Source: Denitromonas halophila (GTDB lineage Bacteria > Pseudomonadota > Gammaproteobacteria > Burkholderiales > Rhodocyclaceae). Taken from it: a stretch of 64,000 bases of DNA. Under the pieces are notes generated by a model. It was not told the origin of the DNA and did not search any database. It was given only the letters and a program-made list of their open reading frames with translations. Location of the stretch: positions 434,001 through 498,000 of the forward strand of contig NZ_VMNK01000003.1 in the NCBI RefSeq assembly GCF_007625155.1. The letters are read 5' to 3'. The first letter of the stretch is position 1. Every line of letters begins with the position of its first letter. Positions 26,872 to 35,659 of this stretch are shown piece after piece. Made by a program: the position numbers and the translations under genes.

Positions 26872-27771
26872 TCACAACGCCGCCAACCGCACACTCAGAA
26901 ACTCGCGCAGCTGCTGCACCACCGGACTGAGCTGACGACGGTCTGCGCAAAGCAGATTAAGCGGCGCCGACTCGCCCAGCCAGTCCTGGCACACCGCCAC
27001 CAGCCGACCGGCGTGCAGATCGGTCTCGACATCGAGTCGCGATTTGTAGGCCAGACCCCAGCCGCCCAGCGCCCAGCGCCGTACCACGTCGCCATCGTCG
27101 GACACACGATCGCCACGCACCGCCACCGACGTCTCCTGCCCGTCGCGGAAGAAGCGCCAGCGGTCATGAACCGCATCACCCAGCAGGTAACACAAGCAGT
27201 TGTGATCGACGAGTTGGGCGGGCGCCGTCGGCGTGCCATAACGCACCAGGTAGTCCGGCGAAGCGCACAGCACACGCCGGTTGTCCGGCAGCAAGGGCAG
27301 GGCGACCAGGCTGGAGTCAGGCAAGCTGCCGTAGCGAATGGCCAGATCCACCGGCTGGCGATAGACATCCGCCAGACGATCCGACACCTGCAGACGCAGT
27401 TCGACCTGCGGATGCGCTGACTGAAACGCATCCAGCCAGGGTAACAACACGTTGCGACCCAGATCCGACGGCAGCGACAGCTGCAACACACCGCGCACCA
27501 CGCTGCGCCCCGAGGCCAGTGCCTCGCGCCCATCCGCCAGCAAATCCAGGGCCTGCCGACAATGCAGCAAGAACACCTCACCCTCCGCCGTCAGCCGCTG
27601 ACTCCGCGTCGAGCGCACGAACAAGGCCGCCTGCAACGTGGCCTCCAGCCGCTTGAGTGCCGCACTGGCGGCAGCCGGGGTGAGATCCAGCCGTCGCGCC
27701 GCGGCCGAGAGGCTGCCAAGCTCGGCGGTGCGGACAAAGATTTCCAGATCCTGCAAACCCTTCATTTTCAA
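26872..27771 (-). CDS. LysR family transcriptional regulator
   Basis: LysR-type regulator of 299 residues in the CrgA-like subgroup. The helix-turn-helix covers LEIFVRTAELGSLSAAARRLDLTPAAASAALKRLE and is followed by a sensor domain with the RYGSLPDSSLVALPLLPDNRRVL phrase. It is divergent from an Old Yellow Enzyme and a quinone reductase with 116 bases between the starts, the classic layout for control of an electrophile or quinone detoxification operon. The effector is unknown. Confidence 0.92.
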   Translation of the reverse strand: MKMKGLQDLEIFVRTAELGSLSAAARRLDLTPAAASAALKRLEATLQAALFVRSTRSQRLTAEGEVFLLHCRQALDLLADGREALASGRSVVRGVLQLSLPSDLGRNVLLPWLDAFQSAHPQVELRLQVSDRLADVYRQPVDLAIRYGSLPDSSLVALPLLPDNRRVLCASPDYLVRYGTPTAPAQLVDHNCLCYLLGDAVHDRWRFFRDGQETSVAVRGDRVSDDGDVVRRWALGGWGLAYKSRLDVETDLHAGRLVAVCQDWLGESAPLNLLCADRRQLSPVVQQLREFLSVRLAAL

Positions 27772-27887
27772 AAATCTCTATCAAATAAATCAAACAGCCA
27801 ATGGTTTTTCAATTGTCTCGCAGGCTTGATGATAGCGACATGCTGTCAGCACGGCAGCCCTGTTCGAAAAACAAGGAAAACCCGCCC

Positions 27888-29015
27888 ATGCTCGCGCCCG
27901 CCCTGTTCTCGCCACTCCGTCACCGCGGTCTGACCCTGCCCAACCGTATCGTGATGGCGCCGATGACCCGCAGCCGCGCCGCGCAGCCGGGCGACATCCC
28001 GACCGCGCTGATGGCCGAGTACTACGCCCAGCGCGCCGGCGCCGGCTTGATCATCAGCGAAGCCTCGCAGATCTCCCGCCAGGGCCAGGGCTACAGCCAC
28101 ACGCCGGGTATCTACAACACGGCGCAGATCAACGGCTGGCGGAAAGTCACCGAAGCGGTGCATGCCGCGGGCGGGCGCATGGTGCTGCAGCTGTGGCATG
28201 TGGGGCGGATGTCGCACCCGGTCTTTCACGACGGCGCGCTGCCGGTGGCGCCCTCGGCGCTGGCGCCCGACGCCCAGGTGTGGGTGGTGGGCAGCGACGG
28301 TATCGGCCGCATGGTCGATTGCCCCACGCCACGCGCGCTGGAGACGGCGGAGATAGCCGACATCGTCGAGGACTACCGGCGCGCCGCGGGCAACGCCATG
28401 GCCGCCGGCTTCGACGGGGTGGAAATCCACGCCGCCAACGGCTATCTGATCGACCAGTTCCTGCGCACCACCTCAAACCACCGCCGCGATGCCTACGGCG
28501 GCAGCACCGACAATCGCCTGCGCTTTCTCGACGACGTCGTGCAGGCGGTCACCGACGAAGCGGGGGCGGCGCGCACCGGCGTGCGGCTGGCGCCCTTCAT
28601 CACGGCGCGCGGCATGGCCTGCCCCGAGATCATCGACACCATTCTGGCGGCAGCGGCCCGGCTCGACGCGCTGGGCGTGGGCTACCTGCACCTGTCCGAA
28701 GCGGACTGGGACGACGCCCCGCAGATCCCCGACGACTTTCGCCACGCCCTGCGCGCGCGCTTCGACAGCACGCTGATCGTCGCCGGCCGCTACGACGCCG
28801 ACCGGGCCCAGGCCGTGCTGGCCTCGGGGCTGGCCGACGCCGTCGCCTTTGGCCGCCCCTTCATCGCCAACCCGGATCTGCCGGCCCGGCTCGCCCACGG
28901 CACCGCGCTGGCCGATTTCGATCCCGGCACGCTATTCGGCGGCGACGCCCGCGGCTACGCCGACTACCCGCGCCAACACCCCGCGACCGCCAACGTGGCC
29001 GGCGCCTGCGCTTGA
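27888..29015 (+). CDS. Old Yellow Enzyme family alkene reductase (NemA-like)
   Basis: FMN-dependent, NAD(P)H-using reductase of activated alkenes, quinones or nitro-esters, 375 residues. The N-terminus LFSPLRHRGLTLPNRIVMAPMTRSRA, the FMN/substrate segment GFDGVEIHAANGYLIDQFLR and the YGGSTDNRLRFLDDVVQAV block are diagnostic of the NemA/OYE group. ATG 27888 was chosen because the family begins with LFSP about four residues in; the frame open to 27801 runs through the promoter. It is probably regulated by the divergent LysR and co-transcribed with the downstream dehydrogenase. Confidence 0.93.
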   Translation: MLAPALFSPLRHRGLTLPNRIVMAPMTRSRAAQPGDIPTALMAEYYAQRAGAGLIISEASQISRQGQGYSHTPGIYNTAQINGWRKVTEAVHAAGGRMVLQLWHVGRMSHPVFHDGALPVAPSALAPDAQVWVVGSDGIGRMVDCPTPRALETAEIADIVEDYRRAAGNAMAAGFDGVEIHAANGYLIDQFLRTTSNHRRDAYGGSTDNRLRFLDDVVQAVTDEAGAARTGVRLAPFITARGMACPEIIDTILAAAARLDALGVGYLHLSEADWDDAPQIPDDFRHALRARFDSTLIVAGRYDADRAQAVLASGLADAVAFGRPFIANPDLPARLAHGTALADFDPGTLFGGDARGYADYPRQHPATANVAGACA

Positions 29016-29039
29016 CTGCCCCTCTCAGGAACCCAACCC

Positions 29040-30053
29040 ATGAAAGCCATCGCCTACCAACAGACCCTACCCATCGACCACGCCGACGCCCTGCAGGACA
29101 TCACCCTGCCTGACCCGGTGGCCACCGGTCGCGACCTGCTGGTCGAGATCAAGGCCATCTCGGTCAACCCGGTCGACACCAAGATCCGCCAGAACGTGGC
29201 GCCCGAGGCTGGCCAGTGGAAGGTCCTGGGCTGGGACGCGGCCGGCGTGGTCCGTGCCGTCGGCCCCGAGGTGACACACTTCAAGGTCGGTGACCGGGTG
29301 TGGTACGCCGGCGACCTGACCCGCGCCGGCACCAACGCCGAGCTGCATCTGGTCGATGAACGCATCGTCGGCCGCATGCCGGACAGTCTCGACTTCGCCC
29401 AGGCCGCGGCGCTGCCGCTGACCGCCATCACCGCCTGGGAGATGCTGTTCGACCGCCTGCAACTGGTGCCAGGCAAGCAGGCCGCCCCGACGCAATTGTT
29501 GATCATCGGCGCCGCCGGCGGGGTCGGCTCGATCATGACCCAGCTCGCCCGCCAGCTCACCGACGTGACCGTCATCGGCACCGCCTCACGCCCCGAAACG
29601 CAAGACTGGGTGCGCGAACTCGGCGCCCATCACGTCATCGACCACCGCCAGCCGCTGGCCGAAGAAGTCGCCCGCCTCGGCCTCGGCCCGATCAGCCATG
29701 TGGTGAGCCTGAATCAGACCGAGCAGCACTTCGCGCAGATCGCCGAGCTGATCGCCCCACAGGGCCGCTTCGGCCTGATCGACGATCCGCTAGACCTCGA
29801 CATCAAGCTGCTCAAGCGCAAGAGCGTGTCGCTGCACTGGGAGTTCATGTACACCCGATCGATGTTCCAGACCGCCGACATGATTGCCCAGCACCGCCTG
29901 CTGAGCGAGATGGCCTCGCTGGTCGACAGCGGTCGCCTGCGCAGCACAGTGGGCGAGCACTTTGGCACCATCAACGCTGCCAACCTCAAGCGCGCCCATG
30001 CCCTGCTGGAGACCAACACCGCACGCGGCAAGATCATTCTGGAAGGCTTCTAA
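29040..30053 (+). CDS. Zinc-type alcohol dehydrogenase-like / quinone oxidoreductase
   Basis: Medium-chain dehydrogenase/reductase of 337 residues, of the zinc-free quinone-oxidoreductase subgroup. The N-terminal GroES-like part has LVEIKAISVNPVDTKIRQN and GWDAAGVVRAVGPEV. The Rossmann motif is LLIIGAAGGVGSIMTQLARQL. The zinc-ligand cysteines of alcohol dehydrogenases are absent. It follows the Old Yellow Enzyme by 24 bases, so both likely detoxify enones or quinones under the divergent LysR regulator. Confidence 0.92.
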   Translation: MKAIAYQQTLPIDHADALQDITLPDPVATGRDLLVEIKAISVNPVDTKIRQNVAPEAGQWKVLGWDAAGVVRAVGPEVTHFKVGDRVWYAGDLTRAGTNAELHLVDERIVGRMPDSLDFAQAAALPLTAITAWEMLFDRLQLVPGKQAAPTQLLIIGAAGGVGSIMTQLARQLTDVTVIGTASRPETQDWVRELGAHHVIDHRQPLAEEVARLGLGPISHVVSLNQTEQHFAQIAELIAPQGRFGLIDDPLDLDIKLLKRKSVSLHWEFMYTRSMFQTADMIAQHRLLSEMASLVDSGRLRSTVGEHFGTINAANLKRAHALLETNTARGKIILEGF

Positions 30054-30167
30054 ACGTAGAAACGCCCGCGCCGGCATCGCCCTGGCGCGGGCGGATTCAC
30101 GCCGGGTACCGGCTGTGCGATCCCTCTTGCGGGGCGCCGCTGCGCGGGCCGAAGACCCCGAGCGGTA

Positions 30168-30797
30168 TCACCGTCGCGTGGGCTTTTGCGTCCTGAGCCG
30201 CAGGGCACGCAAGCCCCGGCGCTGATAACGAATCACCCCGAGCGCAAGCAGCGCCACCGCCAACAGCGCCAAGCCGTCAGGTTCGGGCACCGGTACCGCG
30301 CGCGACTGCAAGTTGCCGCGAATCTCGCCGCCGGGGAAGGTCAAGGTATGCACATTGATATACACCTGCCCGGCTGCCAAGGCAGCGACCAGAGCCGCCT
30401 CAGACCCCGAGGCCGTGCCGCCCCCCGGACCACTGAGGAAGGCCGGTGCAAAGACGCTTGAATCGGTGAGATCAAACAAGCCGCTATAGGTCGCCCCGGT
30501 CACACCGCTCACAAAGCCGACCAAGCCTACGGCAACGCCAGCGTTGGTGCCGGGCGCGGTACAGCAGTGCAGATGCGCGGCGGTGGTGGTGCCGGTCAGC
30601 GCGGAGAAACTCAGATCGACCGACAGGGTATTGGCGGTCGCATCATAGCCCAGGGTGATCACACCCATCGCGGGCGATAGATTGGCAGGCGACTCATTTG
30701 AGCCGGCCAGATTGGCGGTGTAATACACCGGGTCCGCCCACGCGGTCCCAAGGCACAGCGACACGAGCGCCACACATCGGAAGACAAAACGCCTCAT
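30168..30797 (-). CDS. CHRD domain protein with PEP-CTERM sorting signal
   Basis: Secreted protein of 209 residues. A signal peptide (1-21, LCLGTAWA-DP) precedes a CHRD domain (about 22-165) marked by SFSALTGTTTAAHLHCC and YINVHTLTFPGGEIRGNLQ. The C-terminus is a PEP-CTERM tripartite signal: VPEP, a hydrophobic helix (LALLAVALLALGVI) and an Arg-rich end. Such proteins are processed by exosortase and tied to exopolysaccharide. I chose ATG 30797 because GAGGGG lies six bases upstream; ATG 30803 leaves no room for it. The frame extending to 31244 is spurious. No exosortase is in the window. Confidence 0.88.
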   Translation of the reverse strand: MRRFVFRCVALVSLCLGTAWADPVYYTANLAGSNESPANLSPAMGVITLGYDATANTLSVDLSFSALTGTTTAAHLHCCTAPGTNAGVAVGLVGFVSGVTGATYSGLFDLTDSSVFAPAFLSGPGGGTASGSEAALVAALAAGQVYINVHTLTFPGGEIRGNLQSRAVPVPEPDGLALLAVALLALGVIRYQRRGLRALRLRTQKPTRR

Positions 30798-31038
30798 CGC
30801 CATCCCCTCGCCACACACCCGGTCATGCAGATCATGCGGGTTTGCAACACACCAAGCATAAGCAACGCCAACTGCGCTATCCAATTGATTTTCAACCGAT
30901 TTCAATTTATCTAAGGCCACAAAAAAGAGGGCGCTGTAAAGCGCGTCGACACTTTTACCGGCGCGCATTGCCCCAAGGTCAACTTGCGCACTCTGGCCAG
31001 CTTCGATTGAATCGCAACACCATCCCAATGCCACCACC

Positions 31039-31941
31039 ATGACCCATACCCACCTCGACCCCCGCGCCGCCGCGCTCATGGTTTTGCTGTGCACCATCTG
31101 GGGGCTACAGCAGGTCGCGATCAAGCTGGCCACGCCGGACATGGCGCCGGTGCTGCAATCGGCCATCCGCTCGATTGGCGCCGTGGGCCTGGTGTGGCTG
31201 TGGGCACGGCATCGCGGCATCGACCTGCGCCTGAACGACGGCACGCTGCGCCCCGGCCTGCTGGCGGGCGTGCTGTTCGCGGGGGAGTTTGCGCTGCTGT
31301 ACTGGGCGTTGCTCTACACCTCGGCCTCGCGCGGTGTGATCTTTTTGTACACCGCGCCCTTCATCGTCTCGCTGGCGGTGGTCTGGCGCCTGCCCAGCGA
31401 ACACATGCGGCCGATGCAATGGGCCGGCCTCGCGCTGGCCTTTGCCGGCGTGATGGCCTTGTTTGGCGAGGGCTTGCTCAAGCCGGCCGGGACCACCTGG
31501 ATTGGCGACATGATGATGCTCGGCGCGGCGGTGTTATGGGCGGGGACCACGCTGACGATCAAGTTTTCACGCCTCGCCAGTGCCGCGCCGGAGAAAACAC
31601 TGCTCTATCAACTGGCGGTGTCGGCCGTCGTGTTGTCGGCCGTCGCCCTGGCGCTGGGCGAAACGCGCGTGGGCGCCATCACGCCCACCCTGCTCGCCAG
31701 CCTTGGCTTTCAGATCGTGGTGGTCGCCGCCTTGAGCTACGCGGCCTGGTTCTGGCTGATCCGCCACTATCCGGCCACCCGGCTGTCGGCCTTCTCATTT
31801 CTGACGCCGGTCATGGGCGTGCTCGCAGGCGTGGTGTTTCTCGACGAGCCGCTGACGCCACCCATCCTGGTGGCCATGACGCTGGTCGGCGTCGGCATCT
31901 GGTTGGCCAACCGACGGCCGCCCATCGCGGCCAGTCGCTAG
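31039..31941 (+). CDS. EamA/DMT family transporter
   Basis: Ten-helix drug/metabolite-type exporter of 300 residues with two EamA repeats (about 12-140 and 155-293). The N-terminus ALMVLLCTIWGLQQVAIKLA and the second-repeat end VVFLDEPLTPPILVAMTLVGVGIWLANR are typical. Members export amino acids, nucleosides or metabolites; no substrate can be assigned. It stands alone, divergent from the CHRD gene and convergent with the YciI gene. Confidence 0.9.
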   Translation: MTHTHLDPRAAALMVLLCTIWGLQQVAIKLATPDMAPVLQSAIRSIGAVGLVWLWARHRGIDLRLNDGTLRPGLLAGVLFAGEFALLYWALLYTSASRGVIFLYTAPFIVSLAVVWRLPSEHMRPMQWAGLALAFAGVMALFGEGLLKPAGTTWIGDMMMLGAAVLWAGTTLTIKFSRLASAAPEKTLLYQLAVSAVVLSAVALALGETRVGAITPTLLASLGFQIVVVAALSYAAWFWLIRHYPATRLSAFSFLTPVMGVLAGVVFLDEPLTPPILVAMTLVGVGIWLANRRPPIAASR

Positions 31942-31968
31942 GCGCTGCCGCACGCCCCGGACCTCGGG

Positions 31969-32277
31969 TCAGGCGACGTCCGCTTGCGGCGCGAACTCGG
32001 CAGGCATGCCCTCGGCACGCAGGCTGGGCGCCCAGGCAATAATCTCGTAGGCGGCCACACCGGCCACGTAAAACGGGTCTTCGGCCACCCAGGCCTCGAC
32101 GGTTTCAAGGCAGTCGGCGCGCGCCATGATCACGCCACCGGTGCGCGGCTCACGCGGCCCCGAGAGCAGAAAATGGCCGGCGGCGTAGTGGCGCGCCAGA
32201 TAGGCGCGATGCGCGACCAGATGGGCGTCGACCGCGCTCAGCGGGCCTTGGTAGGACAGCAAAATCAGATACAGCAT
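31969..32277 (-). CDS. YciI family protein
   Basis: Small dimeric ferredoxin-like protein, 102 residues. The YciI-type features are the N-terminal MLYLILLSYQGPLSAVDAH, the histidine in VAHRAYLARHYAAGHFLLSGP and the Asp in AEDPFYVAGVAAYEI, which form a putative His-Asp site. Some YciI relatives cleave chlorinated aromatics or act as dehydrochlorinases, but most have no known reaction. It lies downstream of the cupin gene on the same strand with 72 bases between. Confidence 0.85.
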   Translation of the reverse strand: MLYLILLSYQGPLSAVDAHLVAHRAYLARHYAAGHFLLSGPREPRTGGVIMARADCLETVEAWVAEDPFYVAGVAAYEIIAWAPSLRAEGMPAEFAPQADVA

Positions 32278-32349
32278 GGCAGTTCCAGAAAGCGTTGAGG
32301 GGCACGCACATCGCGGTGCCCCCAGACTTTAGCTGGATTTGCGGGTGGT

Positions 32350-33021
32350 TTACGTCACGACAGCCACGGGCAGATGCCCGGTCTTCACCCAGATCACCGT
32401 CTCCACTTCAACGAAGGGATGATGCGCGCTCAGGTGCGGGCTGCGCAGCCAGGTGCCGGCCGGGTAGCGGCCGTGCTCGTCGAGAAACACGCCGCTGAGC
32501 ACATAGATCTCCTCGCCCCCCCAATGGCGGTGCGGCACAAAGCGCTCACCGGCCGGCCATTTCACCAGCGCCACATGCTCGCCCTCGAACTCATGCAACG
32601 GCATCACCTGCAAGCCCCCCTGACCCGGCAGCCAGGCGGTGGTCGCGGTGTCGATGCGCACGCTGGCGGTATCGCCCGGCGCAAACTGATGCAGCTTCAC
32701 CAGCAGCGTGCAGCCCGCCTCGCTGAAGGGCGCATACCCGCTGCCCGGCGGATTGCGAAAGTAGGTACCGGAACCGAAGTCGCCATGCTCGTCGGAGAAC
32801 ACGCCGTCGAGCACCAGAATCTCCTCGCCGCCAGGGTGTTCATGCCGGCTGAAGCGCGCCCCGGCGTCGTAGCGCACCACGCTGGTGGCGTGACCGCGCT
32901 CGGCGTCTTCGCGCGCCAGCGGTTTGCGCCACACGCCGGGCATGGGGCTGGGCTGCCAAGGCACGGCGGCGGTGTCGATAACCACCTGCCGGCTGAAGTC
33001 CATATTGAGCATGTCACTCAT
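32350..33021 (-). CDS. Double-cupin protein (ChrR-like cupin repeats)
   Basis: Protein of 223 residues with two ChrR-type cupin repeats: ARFSRHEHPGGEEILVLDGV (about 45-70) and ERFVPHRHWGGEEIYVLSGV (about 150-175). Each carries the metal-binding His-x-His and Glu pattern. The zinc anti-sigma N-terminal domain of ChrR is missing, so this is a stand-alone metal-binding dioxygenase or acetylacetone-cleaving-like protein rather than an anti-sigma factor. ATG 33021 was chosen because it matches the compact family start. Confidence 0.85.
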   Translation of the reverse strand: MSDMLNMDFSRQVVIDTAAVPWQPSPMPGVWRKPLAREDAERGHATSVVRYDAGARFSRHEHPGGEEILVLDGVFSDEHGDFGSGTYFRNPPGSGYAPFSEAGCTLLVKLHQFAPGDTASVRIDTATTAWLPGQGGLQVMPLHEFEGEHVALVKWPAGERFVPHRHWGGEEIYVLSGVFLDEHGRYPAGTWLRSPHLSAHHPFVEVETVIWVKTGHLPVAVVT

Positions 33022-33388
33022 TCCTCGGTTGTTCCATGAGCACAAATACTCCCCGACGAGTTGTCCGCCGGACCGCTATCACAATAGCCGCAATCGTACT
33101 ACCCGGAACCCGTTCCGCCTTTCCGTCGCCCATGGCCTCAAGCAAAGTGAATGCACGCCACCAAGACGACCTCCGGCCTGAAGAGTCATGTTGTGCTCTG
33201 GCGCCGAACAACACCAATCAGTTTGATCGTCGAATGGTTCAGGAGAACACTCTGAAGAGTCACCCGGAGCCAGCTAAAACCAATGCGCTCGCAGCCTCCG
33301 TGCGCAAGAGGAATCAAAGCCCTTTAATCCAGGTAGCGACAGGTGCGCTGCCATGATCATGGCCACCATGACTTTGGCGGGAGTCCGC

Positions 33389-33607
33389 ATGAAGAAGAAC
33401 AGTCGGATAAGGCAGGCATCAGGCAAACCCGACAAATCATGGGATAGCTTTTTCCAGAGCTTTATCTATGATCGCATCGGCCCCCCTCTACAAAATGCCT
33501 TGAACTTGACTGCGCTATTCGTGTTTCTCTACGGCATTCAAAAACTGGAGCTCCCTCATTTGACGTTTCTAATGGAATTTGCACGACTAATCATCGCTCA
33601 TCCGTAA
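33389..33607 (+). CDS. Possible small protein with one membrane helix
   Basis: Frame of 72 residues from ATG 33389 with GGGAG five bases upstream. It has a basic N-terminus (MKKNSRIRQASGKPDKS), then an aromatic DSFFQSFIYDRIGPPLQ stretch and a hydrophobic helix (NLTALFVFLYGIQKLEL). No family recognised. It may be a true small membrane protein or a fragment in the scar region. Confidence 0.35.
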   Translation: MKKNSRIRQASGKPDKSWDSFFQSFIYDRIGPPLQNALNLTALFVFLYGIQKLELPHLTFLMEFARLIIAHP

Positions 33608-33718
33608 AGTCGCTCACTTCACGAGCGGGGCGCGAACCATCGTTTTCGCACTCCGACTACTCGCACGTCCCTCTCTGATACATCCAGTCCACCTCGACAA
33701 GTGATAGAGGCAAGGATG

Positions 33719-33905
33719 TCAGTTCTGCCCGGCCATCACGCCGCCGTCCACATCCCGCACCGGTCACCCATGATGCCGCGTCGCTCAGTAGAAACGGGAT
33801 CGGCCGGCGGCACCGCATTGGTACGAATGCCATGCTCGACCAACACCATCGCCGAATACTGGATCAAGGCTGACAGGCCGGTCTGCTCCATCGAATAGGC
33901 TAAAG
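33719..33905 (-). pseudogene. Decayed short-chain dehydrogenase/reductase (C-terminal remnant)
   Basis: The minus strand shows the classic C-terminal end of an SDR enzyme in pieces. SLAYSMEQTGLSALIQY matches the YxxxK helix with the lysine lost. EHGIRTNAVPPADP matches the usual HGIRVNAVAPG. Then, in shifted frames, LLSDAASWVTGA and DVDGGVMAGQN precede a stop. At least one internal deletion and one single-base frameshift separate the parts, and the N-terminal Rossmann half is absent. It cannot code for an active enzyme. Confidence 0.8.
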
Positions 33906-34015
33906 ACGGCACGGCCTTCACTAATCGTATCCACGTGCGCGATGAACTGGAATCGCTGCAAAGCGAAATGGACGACAAACACCAGGCGCCTGCGGCCTCG
34001 CCAAGTCTGCGCTAA
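33899..34015 (+). pseudogene. Possible C-terminal gene fragment
   Basis: A short plus-strand frame reads DGTAFTNRIHVRDELESLQS and continues in a charged tail ending ASPSLR before TAA. It has protein-like composition but no start codon, since a stop lies just upstream at 33896. It overlaps the end of the SDR remnant. It may be a leftover of another gene or chance. Confidence 0.25.
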
Positions 34016-34208
34016 ACGGGAGCGGCGGTCGAACAGCGCCCCATAGCGCACAGCACATGTAGGCCAATACGCCGCGTACTGGTAGGATATTCGCCGACAC
34101 TGCCCGTCAACCGATCACGCCCCCCGATGCGACGCAGTCCCCTCCAATCCGCCGCCTGCGAGGCAGCCTACTGAGCGCCATGCGCACGCTGCGAAGCTGC
34201 GCATCTCG

Positions 34209-35504
34209 ATGAAAAAGATCCTCAAACGTTTCGCTCGTTCGGCACTCGGCCCGCTGGTCCACTGGCTCCCGGCCAGTTGGCGCTTTGCAGCCTATAGCCG
34301 GGCCATCCGCTGCGAGACGCAACTGCCGGCCAAAATGGTCTTGAAGCTGGCCGAAACCCGCGAAGAGCTTGAAGCCTGCTTCCACCTGCTCCACGAGGCC
34401 TACGTCGACGCCGGCTTCATGAAACCCGACGCCTCCGGCCTGCGTGCCACCGTCTATCACGCCCTGCCCACCACCTCGACCTTGCTGTGTCGGTCCGGTG
34501 ACCGCGTGGTAGCCACTGTGTCGCTGATTCGCGAAAGTGCGATGGGCTTTCCCATGCAACGCATCTTCGACATCGCCGCCATCCGGGAAACGGGCGGCAA
34601 TATCGCCGAAGTGTCCGCCCTCGCCATCGACCCCCGCTTCCGTTCGGCCAGCGGACGCATCCTGTTGCCGCTACTCAAGTTCATGTACGAATATGCCGCC
34701 CGACAATTCGACACGCGTCACCTGGTGATCGCCGTCAATCCGCGCCATATCGGTTTCTATGAAGCCATCCTGTGCTTCAAGCGCCTCAAGCAAAGCACCG
34801 TCGCCCACTACGACTTCGTCAATGGCGCGCCGGCCGTTGGCGCCCATGTCGACCTGAGCGCCGCCTTGCCGGCATTCCGGCGGCGCTATCACGGTCAGCC
34901 GCCGGAAAAAAACCTCTACCAGTACTTCACCAGCGTGAAGCTGCCCAACATCCAGTGGCCGATCAAACGCTTCCACACCACCACCGATCCGGTCATGACA
35001 CCCGCGCTGATCGACTATTTCTTCAACGAACGCACCCAGGCATTCGCCACCCTGCGCCTGCGCGAACTCATGCTGCTGCACTCGATCTACGATCTGCCAA
35101 CATACAAAAGTGTGCTGCCTCCGGTCCCCGACGACGCGCCCCGCTCGGAGATGCGCCGCCGGACCCACCGCCGCTTCTCGGTCCGCTGCCCCGGCGAATT
35201 TTCCACCCGCCAGTTCGGCATCCGACGCAACTTCGAACTCACAGTATTTGAATGCTCCGCCACCGGCTTTCGCGCCCACAGCACCAACCGCCTGCCCGCC
35301 GGCAGTACCGGCACGGTCATCCTCGAGCTGGGCGCCGCCGACTGGAGCGTAATGCGCGTCACCGTGCTGCGCCTCGGCTCGCAAGACCGCCACATCGCCC
35401 TGATCCGCATCGACCTTGACGACCTCGCCTGGCGCAAGTTTGTTGGGGCACTGGGCAAGGCGAGCACGCATGGGGATCTGGAAGAAGCAACCCGCTTCGT
35501 GTAG
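34209..35504 (+). CDS. N-acyl amino acid synthase FeeM-like domain fused to PilZ domain
   Basis: Protein of 431 residues. Residues about 40-230 match the GNAT-like FeeM/N-acyl amino acid synthase fold: ETREELEACFHLLHEAYVDAGFM, EVSALAIDPRFR, and the HLVIAVNPRHIGFYEAILCF helix-strand. A helical linker (about 255-300) leads to a C-terminal PilZ domain (about 315-420) opening with the c-di-GMP motif MRRRTHRRFSVR, then ECSATGFRAHS. FeeM enzymes join an acyl-ACP chain to an amino acid. The fusion suggests allosteric control by c-di-GMP. No ribosome site is evident before ATG 34209. Substrates are unknown. Confidence 0.82.
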   Translation: MKKILKRFARSALGPLVHWLPASWRFAAYSRAIRCETQLPAKMVLKLAETREELEACFHLLHEAYVDAGFMKPDASGLRATVYHALPTTSTLLCRSGDRVVATVSLIRESAMGFPMQRIFDIAAIRETGGNIAEVSALAIDPRFRSASGRILLPLLKFMYEYAARQFDTRHLVIAVNPRHIGFYEAILCFKRLKQSTVAHYDFVNGAPAVGAHVDLSAALPAFRRRYHGQPPEKNLYQYFTSVKLPNIQWPIKRFHTTTDPVMTPALIDYFFNERTQAFATLRLRELMLLHSIYDLPTYKSVLPPVPDDAPRSEMRRRTHRRFSVRCPGEFSTRQFGIRRNFELTVFECSATGFRAHSTNRLPAGSTGTVILELGAADWSVMRVTVLRLGSQDRHIALIRIDLDDLAWRKFVGALGKASTHGDLEEATRFV

Positions 35505-35659
35505 CCCAGCGACGATCCACGCGCCAGAACTCTGGCACGGCGACGCGCGGGTAAAATGCCATGAGAGGTCCGCCTGCTTGGGAGGTGTGCAGCGAAGCTC
35601 AAGGCTTGGTGACTATGCATGTTGGGGGTTCTTCGACCGTCCACGCGCTGCGACCCCGG

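Larger units (their letters stand above)
33022..34208. other. Gene-poor scar region
   Basis: About 1.2 kb with no convincing intact gene. Base composition is lower in GC and codon bias weaker than in the flanks. It holds a possible small ORF (33389-33607), a decayed short-chain dehydrogenase on the minus strand (33719-33905) and a possible gene tail on the plus strand (33899-34015). The first 300 bases carry open frames only by chance. This looks like the residue of an old insertion or rearrangement; no inverted repeats of an IS were seen. Confidence 0.6.

Noticed and set aside
30063-30093. GC-rich hairpin between the quinone reductase and CHRD genes as a terminator
   Set aside because: The stem is strong, but no T-run follows on either strand, so it is not called as a rho-independent terminator.
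33036-33356. A 106-residue plus-strand open frame starting opposite the cupin start
   Set aside because: No domain, odd composition and no ribosome site; treated as chance in the scar region.
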